Made by a program: the position numbers and the translations under genes. A stretch of DNA of 44,688 nucleotides from Ichthyophthirius multifiliis (taxonomy: Eukaryota; Ciliophora; Oligohymenophorea; Hymenostomatida): contig NW_004086325.1 of assembly GCF_000220395.1 (NCBI RefSeq), positions 1-44,688 of the forward strand, given 5' to 3'. Below the pieces are notes generated by a model, which worked only from the letters and a program-made list of their open reading frames with translations, ran no database searches and was not told where the DNA came from. Position 1 is the first letter of the stretch, and every line of letters starts with the position of its first letter. Of the stretch, positions 1 to 12,600 are shown piece after piece.

Positions 1-40
1 TAATAATAAGTAATAACTAAATAATAACAATAATAATAAG

Positions 41-78
<38 letters not shown>

Positions 79-222
79 TAATAACAATAATAACAATAAT
101 AACAATTATAACAATAATAATAACAATAATAACAATAATAACAATTATAACAATAATAATAACAATAATAACAATAATAACAATTATAACAATAATAATA
201 ACAATAATAACAATAATAAAAT
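1..222 (+). repeat. TAA/CAA microsatellite coding poly-Gln
   Basis: An imperfect trinucleotide array built from TAA, CAA and a few TTA units. It is in frame with the downstream exon and reads as glutamine with sparse leucine. The opposite strand reads as a low-complexity Ile/Val string, which is only its shadow. Confidence 0.8.
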
Positions 223-1497
223 TCTTTATAATCATTATAATAATTAAATTAGATATAACCATAAATTATTAATGATTATAAATCTTAAAATGAAATATCT
301 TAAAATTAAAATAGTTAAATTTAGTATAAAGATTAGAATAAGAATATTAATGATTAATATAATTCTCAACTAAGTTAAAATAAAATAGTTAATATAAATT
401 TGTTAAATTTATAAAATTTAACTAACAACGGTAATTTGAATTATAGAATAAAATTTGTATTAAATAATGATATTATTAATGATATAAACAATGAACCTAT
501 AGATTTTGAATATGAATTTTTATAATAAAATGCAAAAGGTGATTTTATTAATATATAAGAATCAATCGAAGTTGATATTAATTAAGTCTATTTAATAAAA
601 AAATTTAATAACTAAATTAATTAATTGTATATTTAAATACTTATATATTAATTAGAATAAGTAAATTTTATTTTTTTATTTATTTATATAATATTTTTAT
701 TATAAAATAGAATTAGAATTAATTATTAGGTTGGTATATGCATAAATTATTTAATGAATAAAACTAAATTAAATAGGGAGATTTTTCTGTTAATTTAGTT
801 GACCCCTCCGTAAATATTGAAGGAAACATTTCTAAAGAAAATTTAAAAAATTTAGAATCAGTTCTTTTTTATTAAATACTTTTAGATGATATAAATGAAG
901 AAAATTCATAATCACAAATATAAAATTAATAATATAATTAGGAAACATATAATGATTCATAATAATAAAATAACTATTTAAAGTTATTAGTTAATTAGGT
1001 TTTAAATCATACACAAAAAAGTTAAGTTGGATATAGTATAAGTATTTTCTTTGAAAATTAAATCATTAAAGATTTAGAAGATGAATTAATTGAAATTTAA
1101 GGAGATCTAAAAGACCCTAATTTTAATTCTAAAACTGTTGATTTTTATGACGAAATACTTATTAATATTAATGAAAAATATATTAGAAAATTATATTAAT
1201 AAAACTTACACAAATTATACTTTTTGATTAAAATTGAAACTTAAGAATTAGTAAAAATTAATACTGTATTTTTTTTATATATTTATATTTAAAAAATAGG
1301 ATTAAGTAAAAATAATAGGATGGTGTATATTACCTCTTTTTGTTAATGATTAATTTAACGTAGGAATGCAATAGTTGAGTTTGTTTTCACCTGAAAATTA
1401 AATTTAATATCCTTTTGATTTTTAGAATATCAAAGAAATAGAAGAAATATTAACATTCGGTTTTTATAATTATATAGACTAAGAAGGCACACCTTGA
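1..1497 (+). CDS. Gln-rich protein with paired C2-like segments, 5' partial
   Basis: Exons run 1-660 (frame open from base 1, so the 5' end lies outside the window), 711-1250 and 1300-1497, ending in TGA. The introns are 661-710 and 1251-1299, GT-AG and phase 0. The first ~74 codons are almost all TAA/CAA, so in the ciliate code the N-terminal part seen here is a long poly-Gln tract, followed by Q/N-rich sequence. Two segments with a shared pattern follow. One contains GWYMHKLFNEQNQIKQGDF and the next GWCILPLFVNDQFNVG, each after a strand-rich stretch. This 'GW-x-LF, then N/G-Q' pattern resembles the end of C2-like beta-sandwich domains in cilia-associated proteins. That is only a pattern resemblance and no family name is certain. 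It is tail-to-tail with the cyclic-nucleotide-binding gene, 292 bp away. The coding call is strong because frame and splice phases agree; the function is unknown. Confidence 0.7.
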
Positions 1498-1789
1498 ACA
1501 AAATATTAAATATTAAAAATAAAAAAAATAATATAATTTTAAAGATAAAATTATATTTGTAATTTTTTTAAAATAAAATAAATATATAATTATCTAATTT
1601 TTTTATTTAAAAACAAATAAATAATAAAAATTATTATTAAAATATTTAATAGGTATATATTATATATTTTTTTATAAAATAAAATATTTTATCTTTTATT
1701 TTTTAAAAAATATAAAAAGTTCACAACATAGTTTTTTCTATATATACATAACAACTTACTTTTTTTTAAAAATAAAATATAATTTATAA
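1498..1789. other. Intergenic, convergent gene ends
   Basis: Very AT-rich spacer between two convergent genes. It must hold both 3' ends and polyadenylation sites, but no distinctive signal is visible. Confidence 0.6.
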
Positions 1790-3582
1790 TCATAATTAAT
1801 AATAATTTTCTGTATTTTTTAACAAATACAATTTTTAAGGTTTTTTTCTGAACATATTATGTTTTGTCATTTAAAATTTTTATTGAAAATTATTCTATTA
1901 ATTTTTATTGTAAATTTTTAAATTTTCTAAATAATTATTTTTTTAATCAATTCCTTTAATCTATTACTTTTTATAAAAATTATAATTAAAATATATTAAT
2001 ATCTTATGTAATATATAAAATCTTACATATTTTAAATCTAAACTATTATTCCTTATTATTTATTCTTATTACTAGTTATCTTTTTCTATTAAATTTATCG
2101 TATTACTATCTAATACAATTGTTGAAAATAATATTTGATTGCTAGTTGATTTAATTTTATTTAAAAAAAAATCATTTTCACTAATTTTTATTTAAGATAA
2201 GTAATTTTATTCTTCATTATTATTCTCACTCTTATACTTTTAAACATTATCTTTAATGGTATTATAATTTATATAATTTAGAGTACCAATATTACTCTAA
2301 TTATATTCGAAACAATTACATTTGGAGTTATAATTTAAGCTTTAATCACTAAGTCTAGGAGTAATATTAGTATTAGATTATTTTTTTTAATTATAAATAG
2401 GAAATTTCAAATAATTAAAAGTTTATAAACTATTTTTTTCGAATTAGATTAAATAGATTCCTTTTTTTAAATTTAAAAACATTCCGAAATACTATTATCT
2501 TTATCTTATTCTTTAAATTTTATATTATTTTAAGTATGAAAATTTTAGCTTATTTAAGGGATTTTGAAACTACATTCATTTTACTTTTTTTTATATAAAT
2601 TATTTATTTAATTAATTTTTTTTATTATTTAAATATAATAACTTTAGATATTTTATTATTTAATTCGATTTTAATGTCTTATCCAAAAAAAAAATTTTCT
2701 TTTTTTTTTGGACATATTTATAAGCACTTTTTGCCATTATATTTCTTATAAAATATTATAATTCATTTTTTTATTTTTAAATTTCTTTCATTATATTAAA
2801 TATTTATTCACATTAATTATTATTTTTATTTTATTTTCCTGCAAGAAGATAATTATTTTTTATTTATTTTATAATTATTTTATAATTTAAAAATTTTTCT
2901 AATTATTTGTATATATGTATTTTTGTTTCTTTTTATTAATTAGTTTCAATATCTTTTTTTATTACATTTTCTATAGAATCTAATTAAAATAATTATTATT
3001 ATATAGCCTCTTCAACATTACTTTCTGTTTATTTTTAGTTAATTTTTATATCTTTATCTTATAAAAGTTTCTAATTTATATTATTAGATGCTTTCAATAT
3101 TTATTTTATTTTGTTTAGGGATTAATCTTTTTATATATCTTATTTTCTTTATTTTATTATTTTTTATGAAAACTTAAATATTTTGCATTAATTATCATAA
3201 AATTATTTCTTTATTTCCGCTTGATTTAAAAAGTACTTTTACGATTCTGAATTTGCATTTATAAATTTCATAAAATTCTATTTAAATAAAAAAAAATGAT
3301 TATTTGTTTAAATAATAACAATATTTATTTTTACTTATTTATCTAAAGCCCAAACAGAAACTTTATTACTTAAACATAAAGCATGAGTAAATCTAGGGAT
3401 GTTAAGCATTATTTCATAATCTCCGAATTATTAGCCAACATTTAAAATACTAATAGGAATTATTTTCTTTTATTATTATTTATTAACTTTATTTGAATCT
3501 ATATCTTTAGAACTTTATATGATTTCTGCTTAATTTATTTATTAATCAAAAACAATATCTTATTCTTTTTATAACTAATATA

Positions 3583-3660
<78 letters not shown>

Positions 3661-5005
3661 TATTTATAATTACTATTTAAAATATAAATTTACTTCAATT
3701 GTTCCTTTTTTAATTAAATAAATAAACTTTGATTAATCATTTTATTTATAAATATAGGTTCCTATGTTAAATTTTAATTTAACAAAACAATAGCATATTT
3801 TTATAAATTAATCTTTTTAAAATCCTTATTTAAAATATTATTAAAAGAAATTAATTTTATCATTAGTTTTTTTAATTTCTATTGCCATTAATATTTTATT
3901 ATAATCTTCTTATCCTAAAACTGCAAATTCTGCATTATCTTTTACAATGACAGTTGCTGCTCTACGTATTTACATTATTAATCCTAATTCTCCAAACATT
4001 TAACCTTATTCTAATGTTTTTATTATATTATATTTAAATACTCCCCCTGTAAAAAAAATTTTTAAATCTATTTTTATATTTTTTATATTATTTTTGTTTA
4101 ACAAGGTGCAAATCTTTTTTTATTTATTTTATTACTTGCTGAGTTTAAATTTTAATTTGAAAAAAGATTTTTTATTTCTTCATCTATTTTTTATTTGTCA
4201 TTATAAATATTTTAACTTTTTATTTCATTTTAACTAATATATATCTTTTCTTCTTTTTTTTTAAATATAAATTTTTAATTTTTATATAATAATTAGATAC
4301 ATATTTTTTATTTTAAAATACTTTCATTGTTTCTTTATTAATCGTTTGTTTTATTTTCTTTAAATATTTTACTTTTTTATGAAATAAGTTATGTAAGGGT
4401 TGAACTTCTTATTAATTTTTGACTTTTCTATACTTCGGCTATTTCGTTTTCTAATTAAAACTTACTTTTAGGAATTAAAACAGATACTAATCCACTTAAA
4501 ATAATGTAGAATTTGTCAGAAATATCACCTATTTTTTATCATTAATTTTTTTTTAAAAAATATTATTATTAAAATCAAAATTAAAAACCTTCAAAAAATA
4601 CAAATTCTCCTTTTTATTTTTATTCATATTTGATTTTTTTCAAGCATTTATAATGTAATTTTAATTATTAGTTTATTTTCTTTTAATTTAAATCCTTAAA
4701 AAACTTAAAGTTTTTTGTCCATTCTTAAATTATTATAAGTTCATCTTATAATCGTGTTTCAATTGGAAATTTAATTATATTAATTGCTAACTATAAATAT
4801 TTTTAAAAAAGCAAATATAAAATTTAAATATATAAATGTTTGTGTTTTCTTTAATAAAAAAATTTACACTTTATAAGAATTAAGTGTTTTATTCTTTTAT
4901 GCAATTTTTAAGAATTCCTTTATATTTTTTTAAGTTTGTTTTTCTTAATTAAAATAATTATTCATAATTTTGAAAGAAATCTATTTTTTCATTTTTTACT
5001 TCCAT
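1790..5005 (-). CDS. Cyclic-nucleotide-binding domain protein, two CNB domains
   Basis: ATG at 5005, TGA at 1790-1792. Exons on the minus strand: 5005-4868, 4790-4589, 4528-4103, 4046-3694, 3574-3335, 3277-2643, 2583-2027, 1966-1790; about 909 aa. CNB domain 1 begins GEFVFFEGDISDKFYIILSG. After an inserted stretch of ~125 polar residues it ends with FGELGLIMQIRRAATV, the phosphate-binding cassette with the Glu and Arg that contact cAMP/cGMP. CNB domain 2 has IYLIKKGTIE and then FGDYEIMLNIPRFTHA, where the cassette is degenerate, so it may not bind nucleotide. There is no kinase or channel segment, so it is a regulatory-subunit-like or scaffold protein. The C-terminal third is K/N/Q-rich and disordered. 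Two frame breaks, each one base short, lie in long A/T runs near 2685-2709 and at 2433-2439; with them the exons sum to exactly 910 codons. The start is shared with a divergent kinase gene 472 bp away. Confidence 0.8.
2682..2712. repeat. Perfect inverted repeat of A10/T10 with TCC/GGA ends
   Basis: TCC, ten A, a 5-nt spacer TTTTC, ten T, GGA: 13-bp perfect arms. It lies inside a coding exon of the CNB protein, at the point where the reading frame slips by one base. Confidence 0.85.
3589..3658. repeat. (TA)n microsatellite inside an intron
   Basis: About 70 bp of alternating TA within the 119-nt intron 3575-3693 of the CNB gene. The flanking exons join in phase 0 without it. Confidence 0.9.
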
Positions 5006-5477
5006 GTTTTATATATTTGAAAATTATTTAATATCTAAATAATATAAAAAAATTAATTATTTATATAAACTATATTTAATTTATAGCCTTAGTTTATTGT
5101 ATTAAAATAGATTTATTTTATAAAATATATTATTTATAATAAATATAATTATTAATTTTTTCTTAATTTTTTTATAATTTTATGTAGAATTATATATATA
5201 AATTATTAATATATTATATTAATTTTATGTCTTATTATTATAAAATTATTTTTATTAAATTTGTTTAATTCAGTGTTTTATTTTTTTATTAATTAATTTA
5301 TTAATGTTTTTTTATTTTAAATTCGTCTTTTTTTAATTATATTCGTTTAATTAGAATTTTAGAAATTAAAAAATAGATTCTTAATATTGTTCAAATTTAT
5401 AAATTTAGAATAATTAAAATATTTTCGAATTTTAATTATTATTATTATTATTATTTGATAATATATAGAAAAAACTA
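5006..5477. promoter_or_regulatory. Shared upstream region of two divergent genes
   Basis: 472 bp between the two start codons of the CNB gene (-) and the CDK-like gene (+). It must carry both promoters. It is nearly pure A/T with runs of T and no recognisable element, so the role is inferred from gene geometry only. Confidence 0.4.
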
Positions 5478-6408
5478 ATGAGTATTTAAGACTATTAAAT
5501 TATTTAAAAGATAGGAGAAGGAGCTTATGGTATTGTTTACAAGGGATAACATAAATAAACTGAAGAATTTGTTGCAATTAAATAGGTAAAAGTTTAAGAC
5601 TATGATACATGGGGAATGCCTTAATAATGCTTAAGAGAATTACAATCATTGAAACTTTTATAAAATATTTAAAATATAATTTAGTAAAAATTAAAAATTA
5701 AAAAAAAATAAAAAAAAATAAAAAAGGTTAAAAAAAGTCATATACGATTATAAGGATAAATAAATATTTTTAATATTTGAATATTTTGATTAAGATCTTC
5801 ATGTATATATTCATTAAAGGGATATATATTCTTTAACATATTCTGTAAAAAAAATAATTTTCTAAATTCTTTTAGGATTATCTTAAATTCATAACAAAAG
5901 AATAATTCACAGGGACATAAAACCTTAAAATATATTAATAAATGATTAAGGTGTAGTTAAAATTGCAGACTTTGGAATTTCAAGAATATTCAATTTCCCT
6001 TTAAAAGATTTAACTATGGATATACAGTCTTTACGTTATAAAGCTCCTGAAGTTTTATTAGGCTATAAAAGATATTCATTTTAAATCGATATTTGGAGTG
6101 TTGGGTGTATTTTTTATGAATTGACTATAAATTAACCTTTGTTTATTTCTTTTAGCGAAATTGATATAATTAATAAGATTTTTTAATTATTAGGAACTCC
6201 AGATTACTAGAATTTTTAATTCCTTTTTGAATGCGAAAACTTTAAAAATAACTATGCTATTTTTCCTAAGAAAAATTTAAGATAGTTTTTCTCTAAATTT
6301 GATGATTTAGCTTTTGATCTTATTACTCAAATGATTGAGTTTGATCCTAATTAAAGAATATCTGCATGTAAAGCTTTAAACCATCCTTATTTTTAAGAAA
6401 TTTATTGA
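5478..6408 (+). CDS. CDK-like serine/threonine protein kinase
   Basis: Exons 5478-5683 and 5727-6408, joined over a 43-nt intron; 295 aa, the length of a minimal CDK with no tails. The glycine loop is IGEGAYGIVYKG (12-23), the ATP lysine is K35 in VAIK, and the C-helix reads GMPQQCLREL with Glu54 where CDKs have PSTAIRE-type sequence. The catalytic loop is HRDIKPQN, followed by DFG, the activation segment LTMDIQSLRYKAPE with the phospho-acceptor Thr kept, and then the DIWSVGCIFYEL helix. The CDK signature WYRAPE is RYKAPE here and PSTAIRE is replaced, so the cyclin partner cannot be guessed. It is read with no frame break, and nine conserved positions or more are encoded by TAA/TAG. The 31-nt GT...AG stretch in the middle of exon 2 is coding, not an intron. 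It is a complete, probably active kinase. Confidence 0.9.
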
Positions 6409-6812
6409 AAAAAAATATGCATTATTTTTAAATTGAATAGATATTATATTTTAAAAATAATATTTATATGTTTTAAGATTGCATTTTTTAAAAAAATCCG
6501 ATTTTAAAAATATTATATTTATTAAGTATATATTTTTATAAAATAAATTTTTAATTAAGTTTAACATCTAATTGAGCAAAATAAATATATATTAGATAAT
6601 ATATATATTTTTATTACTTATTCATATTGTATATTTTATTTTTTTCTTTTATTACTCAATTTACAAAAAAAAAAATAAGCGAGAAAAAATTGATTATAGT
6701 ATTTTTTTTTTTTTCATCGAGTTATTTAAAAAAAAAATTAAATAAAAAATACAATAGTAATAACCAATATTTGTATTTATTAATTTTGTAAAATCTATTT
6801 TATATTTTTATT
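6409..6812. other. Intergenic, convergent gene ends
   Basis: 404 bp between the TGA codons of the kinase (+) and the coiled-coil gene (-). Homopolymer-rich A/T sequence; nothing else seen. Confidence 0.6.
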
Positions 6813-9617
6813 TCAAAAGAATGATAAAAATCCTTTTTCTTTTTATTATTTTTAATCATTATTATCTTCAATACTACTAACAAACAATCTATTAAATATA
6901 TTAAATATTTTATTTTTTAATAATAAATAATTACCTTAATACTTTGCAAAATTAAATTAATTAATCTTTACTTTCGAATTCAAAAAGACTTAAAAGTTTT
7001 TTATTAAATAACTATAATAAAAATATTAAAATATGTTTCAAAATAATAACAAAAATACTTAGTAGTTTAATTATAGTTTGAGTTCAAGTTTATTAGGTAT
7101 ATAATCAGTTATATTTTCAGGAGAAATTTAAGTAAGTTCTTAATTAGATTCTATATGTAGAATTTATTTTTAGAATTCATTGAATCTAAAAATTAATTAA
7201 CAATTCATCTTTATTTTATTATCATAGAATTTAAATAAGTTAAAGATTTTAAATTTTTTCTTAAATTATTCATACTTTTATTAAAATATAATGAAAAATA
7301 AAATATATAAATAAGTACTTCATCTTTTTCATTTATTATTTATTATATTTATTATTATAATTATTATTTTTCTTATTCATGTGTTTATTTATTTTATATA
7401 ATTTAGCTTTTTTATTTGTTTAAATATTTTATCAAATTTAAATAATAAATAAATACTTATTTTCTGTGGATTATATTTCCTTAATTTTATTAATTAATTC
7501 TTGATTTTCTTAATTATGTTTATTAATTTGTTTTTAAAATTCTTCTTTTTTGGAAATTAGATTCATATTTTATTCTTATAATTCTTTATTTTAAGATGTT
7601 AAAGTGAAGTTTTCTGCAATTAATTATTTTATTTAATCTTCTAAAGATTTATTTAATGATTCTTTTTGGTGTTATTATATTTTGCTTTCTCTAAAATAAA
7701 ATAAAGAAAAGAATATATAAATGTATAATTTTTTACATATTATTCACAAAAGATTGTCTTTAATTTTAAACATAAAATTTTTCTTCTAACTATTATGTAA
7801 GACGTTTATTTAAAGTTTATAAAATTTCAATTTATTTAAGATGGTCACTGTTTTCAAAATTAGCATTTTTTTATTTAAGGTTATTAATTTCATCTTAGCT
7901 TTATTTAATTATTTTTTCTAATTAAAAGCATTTTTTTTATATATCATTTACTTATTAAGTTAATTCTATGTTTTGAATTTAAAGTGCTTATTAACTTTAA
8001 ACTAAATCTTAATTAATAATCTATAAAGTATGTTTTTATTAATCTAATTCAATATGAGAATTCCTAGCACATTAAAAATTTGATTTTTTAATTTGAAGAA
8101 GTTGTTGAAGTTTTAGTATAAAATTTAAAGCTACTAGTAAATCAGGATTATTACTTTCCTTTTTTAAATTTTCGATTTTTAAACTTAAATTTTCATGAGA
8201 AAATTATTAATTTTATTTGTATAGAAGTTCTTCATTTTATTCCATTTCTTTTATTTATTCATTTTCTTGATTTAATTTTTAATTTTGTTAATTTTCATTT
8301 GAAATTTTTTGAAGGTTTTCATTTTAAGATTTTAATTTGAGGTTTTCTTATAGTATTTCTTGTATTTAACTCTTATTATTTTCAATTTCTTGTTAGTATT
8401 TTTTTTTTATGTTTTCTATATTTTCGTTAAGCTTTTCTTTTTAGGCTTAAATTTATTAGTTTTCATTTAATAGATTTTCCTTAAAAATATTTAATTGTTT
8501 GTTTTCTTCTTCAATATTGTTTATTTGTTATTATAATTAAACTAATGTTACTGAGTATTGTTTTTTTAATTATTTATCATTTTTATTATCTTATAATAAT
8601 AAAGAATTTCTGTTATTATATTGTTCATAAAATTATGATTATATTTATTAATCATCATTATTATTATTTTTTGAATTATTAAGAATTTATTTTTTATCTT
8701 TTAAAAAATTCTCTTCAACTTATTCTTCATATTTTTTTATTTATTAGAAATAGCTTTGGTTTAAAATATTTAATTATTAATTCTATTCAATTAACTAATT
8801 TATTTATATTTCTAATTTTGCAATTATTTCTTTATTTTCAAAATCATCTTATTATAATTTTTATAAAAAATTATTTTATTAATTATTATCTTGCTAATCA
8901 TAATTTTATTAAATGCTTTTATTTTATTCTATATTTTCAATATTTTATTATATATAATTATTTTTATCTTCCAAAAGATTTTAAATATCGTATTTTAACT
9001 ATTCGTTTTGAATATTAAGCTAATTTTTTTCTTTTTCAGATTCTTTTAATTATTTATCTAAAAAATCATTTTTTTAATTCAATAAATTATTATTATTTTA
9101 AATAAGATTTATTTACTCAAATAGCTATTCAACTTCTTTTTTATATTCTTGATTTTCTTATTTAATTAATTATAAACTTTCTTTTTTTTTCTTGTTTTTA
9201 TTTACTAATTATTATATATAAAATTAAACTTAATCACTATTATTTTCGTTTTCGTTTTCTTTTCTATATTTTTATTTTTATAAATAACTATTATATATTA
9301 TAATTATATTATTTCTTTACATAAATCCTTATTTCTATTTTATAATTTGTTATTTTCTTCTTATATTTATTATACATTTTAATCCTAATCCATTAAGTAT
9401 ATTTTTTCTTAAAGTTTGAATTGCTCTTATTATAAAAGGTATTTTTCATTATCTAATTATTCGATTTGGTTTTAAAGATTTTTTATTTTCTGTTCTAATA
9501 ATTCAATATTTTATTTATAAAAGTCGTTTTGATTTAAAATAATATTGTTTTCTTTTTACAAAACTATTAATTATTATTCTATTTATAAATTAAATTGTTA
9601 ATTTTCTATTTATTATA

Positions 9618-9664
<47 letters not shown>

Positions 9665-12600
9665 ATATTTTTAGATTATTAAGGAGATTTTTTATCTGAA
9701 TTATTAACATTTTATTATTATTATTATTATAAATATTAACTTTCATATAAAGAAACTTATTATTAAAAAAGTTATATTTCCTTTATTTTATTTAAATTTT
9801 AATTTTTTAAATCATTTATTTGAATTTCCATAAGATTTTTAGATTAAAAACATTCCTAGAATTAGTTATATACTTATTTTTTTTCTTCCTGAATTTATTA
9901 ATTTTATTTTTATAAATTATTTATTTTTTCCTAATTTTATTTTAATTAAATTTCAAATTAATTTTTTCCTTTAAAATTTCTTAATCTTCATTTTAAATTA
10001 AAACCTACTTTTGTTTATTTTCTATATTATTATTTTTTATTTCCATATTATCCTTTTATTATTATATTTCTATTTTTTTATTTTCCATTTTGTTTATTTT
10101 TTTTATAAATTAGATATTTCTTATATATATTATACTATACTTTATTCCATATCATTTATTTTTTCTTAATATTATGAATAGTTTTTGGTTAAATCTTATA
10201 CATATTAATGAGCTTATTCATATTAATTTTACAATGATTGATTTTTTTGTTCCAAATTATTAATAGTCTAACACTACTTGAATGAAGTTTACAAGTAGTC
10301 TTTGTTTTCTTATTGTAAATTTGATATAAGTTCTTCCATTTATTCTATTTGTTAATTATTATCTTTAAAAGGACTATTATCTATTTATTTTTTATTAACA
10401 CATTGCGATTATGTATTATTATTTTTAAAAGAATTAATTTATTATTACAGTTATTCATTTTGAATTTTGAATTATTTATTTTTTGTTCAATTTCATTTAT
10501 TATCTATTATTTATTATTACTTTATTATTATAACTCTTTATTATTTTACAATAACTACTTTATTTGTTCTTATAATTAAATTATTTATTTTTAAAAATCT
10601 ATTTATTTAGAAAAACTTGTATTATATTGTTTAGAAGAAGGATCTATATATTTAGAAGATTCTTATTTTAAAGAATTATAAGATTCATATTTTAAAGAAG
10701 TATCTAAGTCGTTTTGATCTTGTATTTTATTTGATTTCAATTCTTCTATTTAATTTATTAAAATTTAGTTTTTTTATTCTTATTCGGTTAAAATTTATTT
10801 TTAAGTTTCGAATTGTTAAAGAAGATATTAATATTATTATTAGTAATTTTGCTTATCAATAGATTCATCCAATAATTATTCAATTTTTTATTTTTATCAA
10901 TAAAATGTTTATTATCATTATTTTTTTTTAAAAAAAGTTCATTTTAGTTTAAAAGATGTCTATTTTTTTATTCTAAATCAGTAATAATTTAATAATTTTT
11001 ATTATTTTAAATCAAAAGTGAGCTATTTTATTATTATTAGGACCTAATTTATTCTTAAAGGGCAATAATTTATTTTTAAAATTCAATTTTGTTAATTTCA
11101 ATAGCCTGATTTTTTTCATAAAGGAAATTTTCGTTATTTATTTACTGTTCTTGTACTAAAGATTCATTTTAAATTTAAATTTATTTTATTTTTTATTCAA
11201 ATTCGTTTATTTAAATTTTTTATTTATTATTAATATTTAAAAGCTCTATATTTTCCATTTAAACTTATTTAATATTTTCTTAAAGTTATTTTTAAAAATC
11301 CTATTTATTATTATTTTAATTATTAAGTTAAATAATGTTCAAATCTGGTTAATAATTTAAGTTTTTTCGTCTTGATTTTTAATTTCTTAGTACATAGTTT
11401 AAATCTAATCATTTTAATATTATAATTAATTGATTTTTTATTCATATTCATATATATTTTATTTCTAAATATTATTAGATTATAAAAGTTCCTTATTTAT
11501 TTATTATAAAAGCTTAATTTAATCTTATAGTTTTTAAGATTATATAAGTTAGTCTTGCTTATTTTATTCACTAAAAAGATACTAAGTTTAAAATTATTCA
11601 GCTTGTTTTTATATTTATTAATTTAAATTTTCTAAATCAATAATTGTTTGTTTTTATTAAATAATTGTTTTCTGTAAATCCTATTTTTCCTGTTTATTTT
11701 ATTCGTTAATGCTTTTATTTTCTCTCTTTTCTGAAAAAAAATAATTCGATAATTTTAAGTCTTCATTTTGGTTTTATAAAAATTTATTTTCTATTTCCAA
11801 TTCTTCATTTGCTTTTTTATAATTTTAATTAGATAATGAAATTTCGGTGTTTTCTAATTATAATTTTTTTATTTGTTCTTATAATTACTATAATTATTTA
11901 TTAAAATAGTCTAATTTATTATTAATTAATACTTGATTATTCTTATCTTTATCATATAAAGATCGTTCTTATAATTGTTAAAATAAGTCTTAGTTTTCTT
12001 ATTCTAAAAAATATATATTTTCCCTCTGTTTTGTTAATTGGCTTTACATTTCATTTATTTGTTATTATAAAAACATTACTTCGATATTATATTAATTCGT
12101 TAAGTTACTTTTACTTGTTTATAAATATTAAATTTGTTTTAAATATTATTGGATTATTTTATTATTTTCATCGATTTCTTTAGTTTCGCTTCTTATTTTT
12201 TTTTCTAATTAAAAAATATAAATTTAATTTGGATTTTTTACATTCTTTATAATGGTTATTGTTTCATTTATTTTATTTCTTTGTCTAATCTAACTATTGT
12301 TTTATATAATTTTTCTGAAAAGTTAATTTGTTCTTTTTAATTTTATAAAAAATCATCTTAAAGACTTGAACTTAGAATTCTTTTTTTATTTTAAAGCATA
12401 AAAAAAGAAAAATTAAATATTTTATTTATTTAAAAAATAAAATAAAATAAAAAATTAAACAAATTAGTAATTTTATTTTTTTTATATTACTCGCATTTTT
12501 ATAAATATTAATTTGCATTTTAATTTGAATTCGAAGAGACTTTGCTTTATTAAGTAGAAACTCTTTTATGTAAAAGTTAATGGCAACTTTTTTATTTCGA

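Noticed and set aside
17-262. Minus-strand reading frame of Ile/Val repeats
   Set aside because: It is the antisense of the TAA/CAA poly-Gln array of the first gene. Composition is pure repeat and there is no start context or domain.
2570-2584. A 15-nt intron around an in-frame TGA in the CNB gene
   Set aside because: A normal 59-nt intron (2584-2642) plus the one-base gap at the A/T palindrome gives a better protein and exact codon counts.
5848-5878. GTAAAA...TTTTAG 31-nt intron candidate in the CDK-like gene
   Set aside because: Its translation, VKKIIFQILL, fits the kinase helix before HRD, and 31 is not a multiple of three, so removing it breaks the frame.
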